Assembly: GCA_029233965.1 (NCBI GenBank)
Contig: JARGOP010000048.1
Coordinates: 1 to 34,957, forward strand
Reading direction: 5' to 3'
From: Verrucomicrobiales bacterium
GTDB taxonomy: Bacteria; Verrucomicrobiota; Verrucomicrobiia; Verrucomicrobiales; DEV007
Length of the DNA: 34,957 nucleotides
Shown: piece by piece, positions 1 to 8,909 of the stretch
How the letters are laid out: each line of letters begins with the position of its first letter
How positions within the stretch are numbered: the stretch's first letter is position 1
The notes under the pieces: model-generated
The model's database searches: none
Told to the model about the DNA's origin: nothing
Seen by the model: the letters and a program-made list of their open reading frames with translations, nothing else
Program-made: the position numbers and the translations under genes

Positions 1-6
1 CGGATG

Positions 7-1356
7 TCAAACCGCTCCGTAGGCCAGCATCGCCTCGGCAACTTTCTTGAATCCTCCGATGTTCGATCCGTCGATGTAATCGACGCGATTGATTCCAATG
101 GTGCCTTCATCGATGCAACGCTGGTGAATGTTTTTCATGATATGCTGAAGGCGCTGATCGACTTCTTCGGCTGGCCATGAAATTCGCATCGCATTCTGGC
201 TCTGCTCGAGTCCGCTCACCGCGACACCGCCGGCATTGGAGGCTTTTCCCGGAGCGTGGAGGACGTGATTCTCGCGAAAGATTTTGATGGCATCGATCGT
301 GGTCGGCATATTGGCCCCTTCGCAGACCGCCATGACTCCGTTCTTGACGAGAGCTTTCGCTCCCGGTTCTCCAAGCTCGTTCTGGGTCGCGCAGGGCATT
401 GCCACATCGCAAGGGACGTTCCAGGGGCGTTCACCCCCATGAAATTCGGCATCGATGCTCTTGAATTCAGAAAGGCGGCCCCGGTGATCTTCTTTCAGTG
501 CCCGGATTGCCTCCCATCGCTCTTCGGTCAGTCCGTCTTTGATATAGATGAAACCGTTTGAATCGCTCAGAGTAACGACTTTAGCGCCAATCTGAATCAG
601 TTTCTGAGCGGCGTAGAGAGCGACATTTCCGCTGCCACTGACGGCGACGCGTTTCCCTTCGAGTGAATCGCCATGGTGCTTGAGCATGTCATCGCAGAAG
701 TAGACACAGCCCCATCCGGTGGCCTCTTTGCGAACCGCACTGCCCCCGAAGGAGAGGCCTTTTCCGGTGAGCACTCCGCTCCATCGGTTTTCGAGACGCA
801 TGTACTGTCCGAAGAGGTAGCTGACCTCACGGGCACCGACCCCGATGTCGCCCGCAGGGACGTCAATGTCTTCACCGATATGGCGATGGAGTTCAATCAT
901 CATGGACTGACAGAAACGCATGATCTCGTTCTGACTTTTCCCTTTGGGATTGAAGTTAGAGCCACCTTTTGCTCCTCCCATGGGAAGACCGGTGAGGCTG
1001 TTTTTGAAAATCTGTTCGAAGCCGAGAAATTTCAGGACGCTTTGGGTGACCGAGGGGTGAAAACGCAGGCCTCCTTTGTAGGGTCCGAGCGCATGATTGA
1101 ACTGGACCCGCCAGGCACGGTTGGCGCGGATTTCCTCTTCGTCAGTTTGCCAGGTAACCCGGAAGGTGATGATTCGGTCCGGCTCGGTGACCCGTTCGAG
1201 GATCTGTGCCTTGCGGTACTCGTCGTGCTGCAGATACCAGGGCATCACGGACGTGGCGACTTCGTAGACCGCCTGTTGGAATTCGGTCTCATGCGGGTTC
1301 CGCTTTTTGAGGCCCTGCATGAATTGATCGAGTTCTTTTTGCTCAGCGCTGGTCAT
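7..1356 (-). CDS. gdhA: NADP-type glutamate dehydrogenase, hexameric class
   Basis: Cytoplasmic enzyme that reductively aminates 2-oxoglutarate with ammonium to give glutamate. The 449-residue length is typical of the small hexameric class. The substrate and catalytic region is intact: KGGLRFHP near residues 94-101, and PMGGAKGG near 125-132 with the catalytic lysine at about 130. The Rossmann-fold motif SGSGNVA lies near residue 240, and the C-terminal SNAGGVAVSG segment is conserved. The start follows the usual acidic N-terminus of the family. NADP rather than NAD specificity is inferred from family resemblance only. The gene is complete, with its TGA stop at 7-9, very near the window edge. 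The next gene upstream is on the same strand 59 bp away, so a promoter of its own or readthrough from the AraC set are both possible. Confidence 0.96.
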   Translation of the reverse strand: MTSAEQKELDQFMQGLKKRNPHETEFQQAVYEVATSVMPWYLQHDEYRKAQILERVTEPDRIITFRVTWQTDEEEIRANRAWRVQFNHALGPYKGGLRFHPSVTQSVLKFLGFEQIFKNSLTGLPMGGAKGGSNFNPKGKSQNEIMRFCQSMMIELHRHIGEDIDVPAGDIGVGAREVSYLFGQYMRLENRWSGVLTGKGLSFGGSAVRKEATGWGCVYFCDDMLKHHGDSLEGKRVAVSGSGNVALYAAQKLIQIGAKVVTLSDSNGFIYIKDGLTEERWEAIRALKEDHRGRLSEFKSIDAEFHGGERPWNVPCDVAMPCATQNELGEPGAKALVKNGVMAVCEGANMPTTIDAIKIFRENHVLHAPGKASNAGGVAVSGLEQSQNAMRISWPAEEVDQRLQHIMKNIHQRCIDEGTIGINRVDYIDGSNIGGFKKVAEAMLAYGAV

Positions 1357-1415
1357 GTAAGTCGTGGATTAAATTTGGAAATTGTGAACAAATGAAACGG
1401 GAAACGACAAGAAAC

Positions 1416-2123
1416 TTACGGCGGGAAACGGGAACTTTTTCGTCGTTTCCAGGGCAGGAGGAGGAGCGAGAAGAGCAGAGCGGCGATAAGCGTCATCCAG
1501 AGAAGCCGGATTGGATAGGGCCCGAGGAAATCGATGAGGCTCGGCTGTCCCGGTTTTCCCTGCCCGACAAAGCCGTAGTTCCAGCCCGTGACCGCGTTCA
1601 GGAGGGCAAGCAGTGCCGTATAGAGGAAGGTGATCCCGATGGCGCTCTTCAGGTCGCTGAATTGAGGCCGGAACCGGTCCACGGCGAGAACCCAGGCGGC
1701 GGCAAGAGGAATGAAGAGGTGATAGAGCCAGAAGACCCAGAACCACGGGTGGGCCGGACCGACCGTGAGGAAGGGGGTCAGAAAGGCCCAGATGCAGAGC
1801 GCAAACGTCCAGAAGTAGAGCAACGACTGCGCGACTCTGGCGCGCAGTCCCACTGCCGCAACCGCGATAAGATTTGCGATGTTGCAAAAATGCAGAGGGA
1901 GGGATTGATCCATCCGGAAATAGCCGGGGTAAAACCAGAATCCGCAGGCGATGAGCCAGATGACAACGCTGCCGATGGAAAGAAAACGACGGCCTGATTT
2001 CAGCACTCCCGGGTTTGACCGGATGCGTCCCGCTGTCATCGCAAGTGCGAGGGGTGCCGCGAGGCAAACGATCAGAGCCAGAAAATGAGTGGCGGTGAAC
2101 GGTTTGAAGTTCTCCCAGTCCAT
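1416..2123 (-). CDS. TIGR02206-like (YwaF-type) integral membrane protein
   Basis: A 235-residue, strongly hydrophobic protein with about six predicted membrane helices. The N-terminal FKPFTATHFLAL segment, the HFCNIANLIAV helix and the tryptophan-rich middle resemble the TIGR02206/YwaF membrane family, whose biochemical role is not established. Its start lies 4 bp downstream of the stop of the DUF2071 gene, so the two are very probably co-transcribed with the AraC-type regulator further upstream. A membrane role is clear from sequence. The family name is from recognition of the overall pattern and was not tested by a search. Confidence 0.75.
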   Translation of the reverse strand: MDWENFKPFTATHFLALIVCLAAPLALAMTAGRIRSNPGVLKSGRRFLSIGSVVIWLIACGFWFYPGYFRMDQSLPLHFCNIANLIAVAAVGLRARVAQSLLYFWTFALCIWAFLTPFLTVGPAHPWFWVFWLYHLFIPLAAAWVLAVDRFRPQFSDLKSAIGITFLYTALLALLNAVTGWNYGFVGQGKPGQPSLIDFLGPYPIRLLWMTLIAALLFSLLLLPWKRRKSSRFPP

Positions 2124-2127
2124 CTCT

Positions 2128-2883
2128 TCAGGTCTTCACTGTTTTAATCCCGAAAATTTCAACCGTCACGCCCGGTGAGAAAGCTGAGTGAACGGGCGCA
2201 TCCCGGCCGACATCGAACCCCGCCTGCTTTACAGCCACGGGGTCAAAAGAAGTGACGGCGGCCTCGTGCACCGGATAGGGAGTGTGGTGGACCTGCCCGG
2301 ATAGAAGAATTTCCCGCTTGCGGTCATACGCAAAGAGAAGGTAGCGCTCGAGCAGGAAATACTCGAGCGAAGCTGGCCGCGGTTTCCTGACGGGGTTGCC
2401 GCCGCCATAGCTGAACCTGGAGACCTCATCCGGAGCGCCTCGCCGCCGGCACTCGTATTGAATCATCTCCGCTTCGCGCGATGCAACCATGTCAGCGCGA
2501 AAGTAGGGAAGATGGAAGAATCGCTTCGCGAGCTCAACGGCGAGTGACTGATTGGCATCCAGAGAGTAAAACCAGACGCCGGGATTACCGTGCCTGTCGT
2601 GAACGTAGGTCCTGACATTCATCTCCAGAAAGTTCGAGATACCCGGAACCGTGGGAAGAAAGCGCGGGCGGATGTCACACATGTAGAAGGGCACCAGTCC
2701 CACAAAGCACCTGCCCTCATGCAGGTCGACGGTGAGACCTTCGGGGAGCGTAGACTGGACTGTTTCCGGTGCGACCTCCCAGTGGAGGAAGAGAAGGTCT
2801 TTCCACTTCTGATACATCACCACCGGATCCGTTGGACGACGGCAGACGCGTTGCCGGTCGTCGAGGGTGGGTGATTTTATCAT
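2128..2883 (-). CDS. DUF2071 (YqjF-like) protein
   Basis: A 251-residue soluble protein. It shows the hallmarks of the DUF2071/YqjF family: an N-terminal W-x-x-L-L-F-L-H-W-E segment near residue 30, followed by L-P-E-G-L-T-V-D, then V-x-x-x-P-F and N-x-R-T-Y-V near residues 60-95, and a W-F-Y-S-L-D-A strand near 105. Members have a fold related to acetoacetate decarboxylase, but no reaction is assigned. It lies 9 bp downstream of the AraC-family gene and 4 bp upstream of the TIGR02206-like gene, so it is probably in the same operon and under that regulator. No signal peptide or membrane helix is seen. Confidence 0.85.
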   Translation of the reverse strand: MIKSPTLDDRQRVCRRPTDPVVMYQKWKDLLFLHWEVAPETVQSTLPEGLTVDLHEGRCFVGLVPFYMCDIRPRFLPTVPGISNFLEMNVRTYVHDRHGNPGVWFYSLDANQSLAVELAKRFFHLPYFRADMVASREAEMIQYECRRRGAPDEVSRFSYGGGNPVRKPRPASLEYFLLERYLLFAYDRKREILLSGQVHHTPYPVHEAAVTSFDPVAVKQAGFDVGRDAPVHSAFSPGVTVEIFGIKTVKT

Positions 2884-2892
2884 TTCAGATCG

Positions 2893-3717
2893 TCAATAGA
2901 GTTGTCCTTTACGATACGCCGCGGGAGAGATGCCGCGATGCTGTTTCAACATTCGGGAGAAGTAGTAACGATTCGGGAAGCCGCAATTTTCGGCGACCTG
3001 CTCGATCGATTGATCGGTATGGCGCAAGAGGTGACAGGCACGGTCGAGACGATAGTTCAGGAGCACGCTCATCGGTGCCATGCGGACCTGGGAGCGGAAG
3101 AGGTGATTCAGATTGCGGACGCTCACACCGGCGGAGCGGGCGGCATCGTCGGCGCTGATCTTGCGGGCAAGATTCGACTGGAGAAACTCCATGGCGCGCT
3201 CGACGCGTGAATCAAGTTTCTGGTCCGTCCACGCCGCATTCGGGAGTTTGGTCAGGGCATGAATGACGAGGCTCGCAGACTCCCAGTTGTAGGGCTCGCC
3301 TTTTGCGGTGGCGAGCGTGTCGATGAATCCTGAGGAAATGTCATCGACGTTCTGAGAATAGACACCGGGAACAGAAAGCAGGTCGGAGCGTCCGAGAATG
3401 AAGTGAACATACCACTTCGAAAACGGCTCAGGATTGTTCGAGCTGAATGAGGTGCGGGGAGGAATGAGGTAGAGCTTGCCGGGAACGAGTTCGGTTTCGG
3501 TGCCCTGGAATTCGACCACGGCTTTGCCTTCGACCGGGCAGTAGAGCCGCCAGTAGGGATCGAAAAGCCCCTTCAAATTCCAGCGCTGAAGCCGGATCTT
3601 CCGAGTCGCCAGAATCTCGAGTGACATGCCCGGAAGCATGACCTCTCTTTCGCCCTCCACCTCGTGGGGGGACCCGTCCGGGACCAGACTGAAAAACGAT
3701 TCCTTATTTGTGCTCAT
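2893..3717 (-). CDS. AraC-family transcriptional regulator
   Basis: About 274 residues. An N-terminal cupin-like sensor domain (residues about 25-120, including P-G-K-L-Y-L-I-P-P) precedes the C-terminal double helix-turn-helix (about 170-274). The second HTH carries the family signature CGFPNRYYFSRMLKQHRGIS. The reading frame stays open to 3885, but that would overlap the end of the PBP1A gene by 65 bp and has no family support. The ATG at 3717 starts a plausible protein and I use it. It sits at the head of a set with the DUF2071 and TIGR02206-like genes, so local regulation of these is likely; the effector is unknown. An 8-bp inverted repeat flanks the start region (see 3720-3774). Confidence 0.9.
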   Translation of the reverse strand: MSTNKESFFSLVPDGSPHEVEGEREVMLPGMSLEILATRKIRLQRWNLKGLFDPYWRLYCPVEGKAVVEFQGTETELVPGKLYLIPPRTSFSSNNPEPFSKWYVHFILGRSDLLSVPGVYSQNVDDISSGFIDTLATAKGEPYNWESASLVIHALTKLPNAAWTDQKLDSRVERAMEFLQSNLARKISADDAARSAGVSVRNLNHLFRSQVRMAPMSVLLNYRLDRACHLLRHTDQSIEQVAENCGFPNRYYFSRMLKQHRGISPAAYRKGQLY

Positions 3718-3719
3718 TT

Positions 3720-3774
3720 CCGCAATTGGCCGAAAATGACACACTGTATCGGAATGTCGAGACCTTAATTGCGG
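3720..3774. promoter_or_regulatory. Inverted repeat upstream of the AraC-family gene
   Basis: The 8-base arm CCGCAATT (3720-3727) is matched exactly by AATTGCGG (3767-3774), with 39 bases between the arms. The pair occupies the short space between the regulator start codon and the end of PBP1A, where the promoter of the regulator must lie. Such spaced half-sites could be an operator for autoregulation, or a long-range hairpin in the leader. This is seen in sequence; the function is inferred only. Confidence 0.35.
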
Positions 3775-3820
3775 TGGTTTCGCGGGATCCTTGTCATCCA
3801 GAGGTACAAAAAATGTATAC

Positions 3821-6085
3821 CTATCGTTGAGGGTCGCCGCCGAAAAGAAATCGGCCGATTCCCCGGAACGCCTTTCCAATCCCACTCTCCTCGGGAGGCG
3901 GTCTCATCTCCGGAGGAAGCTGTGCTCCAGCTTCACCGGGGACCGGAAATGCTTGAGGTAAGCCGCGGTTGTTGGTGAAAAGGCCGCCGCCATGCCCGCG
4001 GCAGGTTCCCCGGGGACGCATGTCAGGAGGAAGGAGCATTTGATACGGGTTGCGGGTGCGATTGCTCTGCAGGAGTCCGCACTCGCGGCAGAGCACGGTG
4101 TTGGTGGTTCCTTCGGGCGCGGGAATCCTCGCGGCGGGATAGTCTTTTTCGGCGCTCTTCATGACCTCGGTCCAGACGGGAAGGGCGAGAGTGCTTCCGT
4201 ATCCGCGATCCATGATTTTGGCGGGCTGATCGAGGCCGACCCACACACCGGTCGTGATTTTGTCAGTGTATCCCACGAACCACGCGTCGCGGTAGTCGTT
4301 CGTGGTGCCGGTTTTTCCTTTCGCGGGAGCGGTGTAACCCAGGCTTCGAGCGCTGCGCCCGGTTCCTTCATCCATCACTTTGGCGAGCATGTCGGAGGTC
4401 ACCCACGAGATCGACTCCGGAAAAATCGCGACTCCCGCAGGCTTTTCTTCGTAAAGAACGCGGCCATCGCGGTGCTCGATACGATCAATGAGGAAAGGAG
4501 TGTAGTTCACGCCTTTTGCACCGAGGGTCGAGAAGGCGCTCGTCAACGTGAAGGGAGTGGTGTCAAAGGCTCCGAGAAAAATGACGGGCGAATCCGGGAT
4601 CTCACCGAATTTCATGGAATAGGCCATGTTTCTCACATTCTGAAGTCCGGCAATCTGCCCGACACGCACCGACATCGTGTTCCGCGAGCGAATCAGTCCT
4701 ATCGCAGCGGGCTGGAGTCCGGTGAAGGTCCCGTCACTGTTTTGCGGAGACCAAACGGGCCCGCCTCCATGAGTGATGCGAATTGGATCGTCGCTGACAT
4801 ACACACCGGGGAGCATGCCGACACGGCGCATTGCTTCTGCGTAAATGAAGGGTTTGAAGGTGGATCCCGCCTGTCGGCGGGCTTTGTAGGCACGATTGAA
4901 AGAGCTGTCTCCAAACTTGCGGCCTCCGACGAGTGCCCGGATTGCTCCCGATGAATTGTCTAGGGTGACGACAGCGCCCTGAAGATATTTCGTGGTCTCA
5001 CCTTTCTTGTGCGCGGCGCGTTTGGGATGGCGGTAGCCCGGGCCGTTTTCGATCTTGGTGAGGTGGGAATCGAGGGCCTGCTCTGCGGTGGCCTGAAGAT
5101 TTGAATCCAGCGTGGTATAAACACGGAGACCGCCGAATTTGACTTCCTCTTCGCTCTCGAGATAGCGGGCGAGAAGATCAAAGATGGTCTGGAGAACATA
5201 GCTTCCCGTTGCGAGACGCTTGTCGGGTGGCCTGAGAGTGATTACTTCTGCTTTTGCTGCATTCGATTGTTCTTCTGTCAGGGTCCCGTCGGCAACCATG
5301 CGGGCGAGGACTTCGTCGCGGGTGTCTTCGGCGTTTTCGATGCTGCAGAAGGGGTTGAGGAGGCTGGGGCCGCGGATGATTCCCGCCAGCATCGCACCTT
5401 CCCCGGCGCTCAGTTCCGACGCGGGCTTCATGAAAAATCCCTGTGAGGCCCGTTCGATTCCGTAGAGGCCCGAACCGAAATAGATCCGGTTCATGTAAAA
5501 GCCGAGGATTTCGTCCTTTTCGAAATTGCGCTCGATCCGTTTCGCGATGGCGACCTCGAGGAGTTTTCGATTGAGCGTTTTCTCCCGCATTTCGAAGGCA
5601 TTGCGTGCGAGCTGCATCGTGAGGGTGGAGGCGCCCTGCTCCATGCCCCCGGATTTGAGGTTCGTGATCGCGGCACGGACGACGCCCCGATAGTCGACTC
5701 CGCGGTGCTCGTAAAAGCGACTGTCTTCGCGGGCTAGCAGCGCCTTGATGAAATGAGCAGAGACTTCGGACGCAGGAACGACGAGACGGTTTTCCCCGTG
5801 CCCGGAAACGTGCCCGAGCAATTCGCCTTCGCGATCATAGACGAGGGTTCGCTCCGGCACTTCGTCGAGTTTGTCGAGGTCGAAGGTGAGAGCCTTCGCG
5901 CCGTAGTAGACGCTGCCACCGATGTAGGTGATCGCGGCGAGGGCGATACCGAAGACAGAAAGTGAAAAGAGTCTGCGAAAGCAGCCGCCACGGCGCTTTC
6001 GTGATCTTTTTCCCGTGCCGCGCTCGTCGTGAAAGAGCGAGGCGAACGGGCCGGGGGACTGGGGTGAAGATTTCTTCCGACTCAT
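3821..6085 (-). CDS. Class A penicillin-binding protein (PBP1A type)
   Basis: A bifunctional peptidoglycan synthase of 754 residues. A basic N-terminus and one membrane anchor (about 40-62) are followed by a glycosyltransferase family 51 domain with catalytic Glu120 in EDSRF, then QGASTLTMQL and the RKLLEVAIA block. The transpeptidase domain has the three classic motifs: S408-T-F-K411, S467-R-N469 and K591-T-G593. After the transpeptidase come a periplasmic CxxC (666/669) and another cysteine at 695, then a Pro/Gly-rich tail. It builds glycan strands and cross-links them on the outer face of the inner membrane. I chose the first ATG because the basic cytoplasmic leader is normal for the family. 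A TACAAT hexamer lies 8 bases before the start; no convincing -35 was found. Confidence 0.95.
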   Translation of the reverse strand: MSRKKSSPQSPGPFASLFHDERGTGKRSRKRRGGCFRRLFSLSVFGIALAAITYIGGSVYYGAKALTFDLDKLDEVPERTLVYDREGELLGHVSGHGENRLVVPASEVSAHFIKALLAREDSRFYEHRGVDYRGVVRAAITNLKSGGMEQGASTLTMQLARNAFEMREKTLNRKLLEVAIAKRIERNFEKDEILGFYMNRIYFGSGLYGIERASQGFFMKPASELSAGEGAMLAGIIRGPSLLNPFCSIENAEDTRDEVLARMVADGTLTEEQSNAAKAEVITLRPPDKRLATGSYVLQTIFDLLARYLESEEEVKFGGLRVYTTLDSNLQATAEQALDSHLTKIENGPGYRHPKRAAHKKGETTKYLQGAVVTLDNSSGAIRALVGGRKFGDSSFNRAYKARRQAGSTFKPFIYAEAMRRVGMLPGVYVSDDPIRITHGGGPVWSPQNSDGTFTGLQPAAIGLIRSRNTMSVRVGQIAGLQNVRNMAYSMKFGEIPDSPVIFLGAFDTTPFTLTSAFSTLGAKGVNYTPFLIDRIEHRDGRVLYEEKPAGVAIFPESISWVTSDMLAKVMDEGTGRSARSLGYTAPAKGKTGTTNDYRDAWFVGYTDKITTGVWVGLDQPAKIMDRGYGSTLALPVWTEVMKSAEKDYPAARIPAPEGTTNTVLCRECGLLQSNRTRNPYQMLLPPDMRPRGTCRGHGGGLFTNNRGLPQAFPVPGEAGAQLPPEMRPPPEESGIGKAFRGIGRFLFGGDPQR

Positions 6086-6210
6086 GATCTGCGATTGTAA
6101 AGATAGGTTAAGTATTCCCTGAGGTCTACCGCTCTCTCGACACGGATGAGAGGGAAGTCCGGTGAAATAGGCTTTTCGCAGCGTGGAAAGTCCGATAGTC
6201 TGCGCGAGGT

Positions 6211-6552
6211 ATGAAAGAACTCTTTCGCGAACCGGACTTCACGACGATTGGGCATTATCAGTCCCTTCTGGAGACCTGCGGCATCAGGACCCATGTAAAG
6301 AACGAAACGGTCGCGCTCATGGGGGTGAGCGAAATTCCGATTCCCGACACTTTTCCCGCGCTCTGTGTGGTGAACAACGAAGACTTCGAACGCGCCTGGG
6401 AATTGATCCGTGAGCACCGGACGCGTAATGAGGCCCTGGTCGAATTTGAGCTGAGATGTGAAAAATGCGGTGAGGTGAGCCCGGGCAACTTTGACTCCTG
6501 CTGGTCCTGTGAGACCCCCTTGAAACCGGAGGAAGAAGCTGAGGAAAAATGA
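6211..6552 (+). CDS. DUF2007 protein with C-terminal zinc ribbon
   Basis: A 113-residue protein. The N-terminal half (about 1-68) has the DUF2007 pattern: a short helix ending in L-L-E-T-C-G-I, then a strand and V-x-x-E-D-F-E-R-A. This ferredoxin-like domain is thought to sense or bind something, but no ligand is known. The C-terminal part has C-E-K-C-G and C-W-S-C pairs about 13 residues apart, a likely zinc ribbon. Its TGA overlaps the next ATG in an ATGA junction, so translation is probably coupled to the GRDP-like gene. A minus-strand frame across the same bases is a shadow. Confidence 0.82.
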   Translation: MKELFREPDFTTIGHYQSLLETCGIRTHVKNETVALMGVSEIPIPDTFPALCVVNNEDFERAWELIREHRTRNEALVEFELRCEKCGEVSPGNFDSCWSCETPLKPEEEAEEK

Positions 6553-7268
6553 ATTCGCCCCTTTGGAGTGCCCTCGAGGCTTTCTCTTTCGACTCTCCCG
6601 GCGCCTCGTTCAGGTTCTCCGGGCGCCTGCGGCGGGAGAATGGATGGACCCTTGAGTTCACCAATCGCGTTCTCGAAGAGTATCGGCGGTTCCTGTATCT
6701 CTGTGTAGAGGCGGGGCATCCGGTGACGCCTTCGGATGCAGTCGATCAGGCATGGCACCTGCATCTTTGTTACACCCGATCCTACTGGGAGGATTTGTGT
6801 CGGGATACCATCGGACAGCCGATTCATCATGGACCGACACGGGGCGGAAAGGAAGAGGCGGAAAAGTTTGCCGATTGGTATGAGGCTACGATCCATTCCT
6901 ACACAACCCATTTTGGAAATCATCCTCCCGGTGACATCTGGCCGTCCGCCCCGGAACGATTTCGGCGTGCCGAATGGGTTCGAGTGGATAAGTCACGGAA
7001 TCTTCTCATCCCTGCGCATGCTTTTCGTCTCGCGCTTCTCTGTTCGGTCGTTGCCTTGACCACGGTTGGCTGCAAGATCGGTTCTGTTCAGGTCGCAACC
7101 GGTTTTGTCATCATTGCCATGATCTGCATCATAATTGCTCTCTTTTCCAGGCCGTGGAAAGGCGGCGGCGGCAAAGGCGGTGGAAGTTGTGGGGGTGGAG
7201 GAACAGGCGGTTGTGGTGGCGATCACAGTGGATGTGGCGGCGGGTGCGGCGGCGGATGTGGAAGCTAG
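6549..7268 (+). CDS. GRDP-like domain membrane protein with Gly/Cys-rich tail
   Basis: A 239-residue protein. The N-terminal part (about 35-130) has the GRDP-like (DUF1399) pattern: helical Y-R-R-F-L, then V-D-Q-A-W-H-L-H-L (65-73), a further T-R-S-Y-W helix, and H-H-G-P (93-96). Two hydrophobic segments lie near 153-174 and 182-200. The last 35 residues are almost all Gly and Cys, with five Cys set between Gly runs. Similar tails occur on TIGR04222-type membrane proteins. The function is unknown; the tail could bind metal, carry disulfides or be a low-complexity surface stretch. The start overlaps the DUF2007 stop by 4 bases. Domain recognition is from pattern only. Confidence 0.78.
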   Translation: MNSPLWSALEAFSFDSPGASFRFSGRLRRENGWTLEFTNRVLEEYRRFLYLCVEAGHPVTPSDAVDQAWHLHLCYTRSYWEDLCRDTIGQPIHHGPTRGGKEEAEKFADWYEATIHSYTTHFGNHPPGDIWPSAPERFRRAEWVRVDKSRNLLIPAHAFRLALLCSVVALTTVGCKIGSVQVATGFVIIAMICIIIALFSRPWKGGGGKGGGSCGGGGTGGCGGDHSGCGGGCGGGCGS

Positions 7269-7328
7269 TTCCCTCATTACGCTTTCCTGAATACTCGACA
7301 GGTTGAGGATTCCTGCGATTTTGCGCGC

Positions 7329-8891
7329 ATGAGGTTTTTTGTCTTCTTTACCGCCCTCTTTATCTGCCTGTTCTCAGTTCAAGCAGGAGAGCGTCCTAAC
7401 ATCGTCATCATGATGGTCGACGATCTCGGGTTCTCTGATTTTGGCTGCTATGGAAGCGAGATCGAAACGCCGCATATTGACGCGCTCGCAGAGAATGGCC
7501 TGAGATTCAGCCGCTTCTACAACACCGCAAAGTGTCATTCCTCCCGGGTCTCGCTGCTCTCCGGCCTCTATTGCGATCAGGCTGGGAGCGAGAGTCTGAA
7601 GCGCGCTGCGACGATTCCGGAAGTGCTGAAAAAGGCGGGTTACTCCACGGCGATGGTCGGGAAGTGGCACCTTGATCGTGAACCGACTGAGCGGGGATTC
7701 GAGAAATACTTTGGACACTTGTCAGGAGCGACGAATTTTTTCACCGGCGACAATACCTTCCGGCTCAACGGGGAGCCGTGGAACGACTTCGATGAAAACT
7801 TCTACACGACGGAAGTGTTCATCGACTACGCCGGGCAGTTTATCGGCGAGGCACTGGAGGAGTCTCCGGAGAAGCCTTTCTTTCTCTACATCGCCCACAA
7901 TGCGCCGCATTATCCGCTGCACGTCCTCGAGGAGGATTATCGGAAATACGAAAACCGCTATTCAGAGGGGTGGGATGTGATTCGTGAGCGCCGCTACCGG
8001 AAGCAGCTGGAGATGGGACTGATCCCGGAAGCGTGGGCGCTGAGTCCACGCCCTGAACTTGTCCCGGACTGGGAGGAAATGAGCGAAGAGGATCGGAAAT
8101 GGGACGAGCGGCGCATGGCTGCTTTTGCGGGGATGGTGGACCGCGTCGACCAGACGACGGGACGGCTCATCGGGTTTCTGAAAGCGAGAGGCGTCTACGA
8201 AAATACGCTCATTATGATTTGCTCTGACAATGGTGCCTGTCCCTTCGATCGAACCACCGGTGCGGAATTCGAGCCCTGGGATGCACGATCCTACTGGTGC
8301 TATGACACGGGTTGGTCTCATGTTGGCAACACTCCTTTCCGTCTCCACAAGCAGAACCAGCATGAGGGCGGGATCTCCTCTCCGATGATTGCCCACTGGC
8401 CTGCGGGAATCAAAGCGGAGTCAGGTTCGATCACGGATCAGCCGGCTCACCTGATCGATTTCATGGCAACCTGCCTGGAACTGGGTAATGCTGAGTATCC
8501 TGATGCACTGACTCTCGCGGACGGGACGGAAATTGAGGTCGATCCTCTTCGGGGAAAATCTCTCGTCCCCGTTTTCGCGGGGCAGGAAAGGGAAGCGCAC
8601 GAATTCCTCTACTTTAAATTCAGCGACAATCGTGCGATTCGAAAAGGCCCCTGGAAGCTCGTGACGCATCGGGCCAGTCAGTGGGAACTCTATGATATCG
8701 AGAAGGACGGGACCGAGTTGAACGATCTGGCCAGTGAGCATCCGGAGATTGTCGAAGAACTGTCCGCCTTGTGGCGTGAGACTGCGGTGAAGGTGGATCG
8801 CACTTCGACAAAGAAAGCAAGACCGGTGAGCGGCAAGACGCCTCCCCGCCTCATGAAAGACGGACGGCCCGAAAAGTCGAAAGGGGAATGA
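7329..8891 (+). CDS. Secreted arylsulfatase-family enzyme
   Basis: A formylglycine-dependent sulfatase of 520 residues with a signal peptide (cleavage near residue 19-20). The metal-binding DD (31-32) is present. The maturation motif C69-H-S-S-R73 followed by VSLLSG marks Cys69 as the residue to be oxidised to formylglycine by a sulfatase-modifying enzyme encoded elsewhere. GKWHL and the CSDNGA metal site follow. It removes sulfate from a sulfated carbohydrate or aryl ester in the periplasm or outside; the substrate cannot be read from sequence. The gene immediately downstream encodes another secreted protein and is probably co-transcribed. High numbers of sulfatases are typical of marine Verrucomicrobiota and Planctomycetota. 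Confidence 0.93.
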   Translation: MRFFVFFTALFICLFSVQAGERPNIVIMMVDDLGFSDFGCYGSEIETPHIDALAENGLRFSRFYNTAKCHSSRVSLLSGLYCDQAGSESLKRAATIPEVLKKAGYSTAMVGKWHLDREPTERGFEKYFGHLSGATNFFTGDNTFRLNGEPWNDFDENFYTTEVFIDYAGQFIGEALEESPEKPFFLYIAHNAPHYPLHVLEEDYRKYENRYSEGWDVIRERRYRKQLEMGLIPEAWALSPRPELVPDWEEMSEEDRKWDERRMAAFAGMVDRVDQTTGRLIGFLKARGVYENTLIMICSDNGACPFDRTTGAEFEPWDARSYWCYDTGWSHVGNTPFRLHKQNQHEGGISSPMIAHWPAGIKAESGSITDQPAHLIDFMATCLELGNAEYPDALTLADGTEIEVDPLRGKSLVPVFAGQEREAHEFLYFKFSDNRAIRKGPWKLVTHRASQWELYDIEKDGTELNDLASEHPEIVEELSALWRETAVKVDRTSTKKARPVSGKTPPRLMKDGRPEKSKGE

Positions 8892-8909
8892 TCCGTGGAG
8901 ACCCCGCAG

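Noticed and set aside
673-1395. 240-codon plus-strand open frame inside gdhA
   Set aside because: Antisense shadow; gdhA motifs are intact.
6082-6417. 111-codon minus-strand frame near the DUF2007 gene
   Set aside because: It overlaps the start of PBP1A and lies opposite the DUF2007 gene, which has recognisable motifs.
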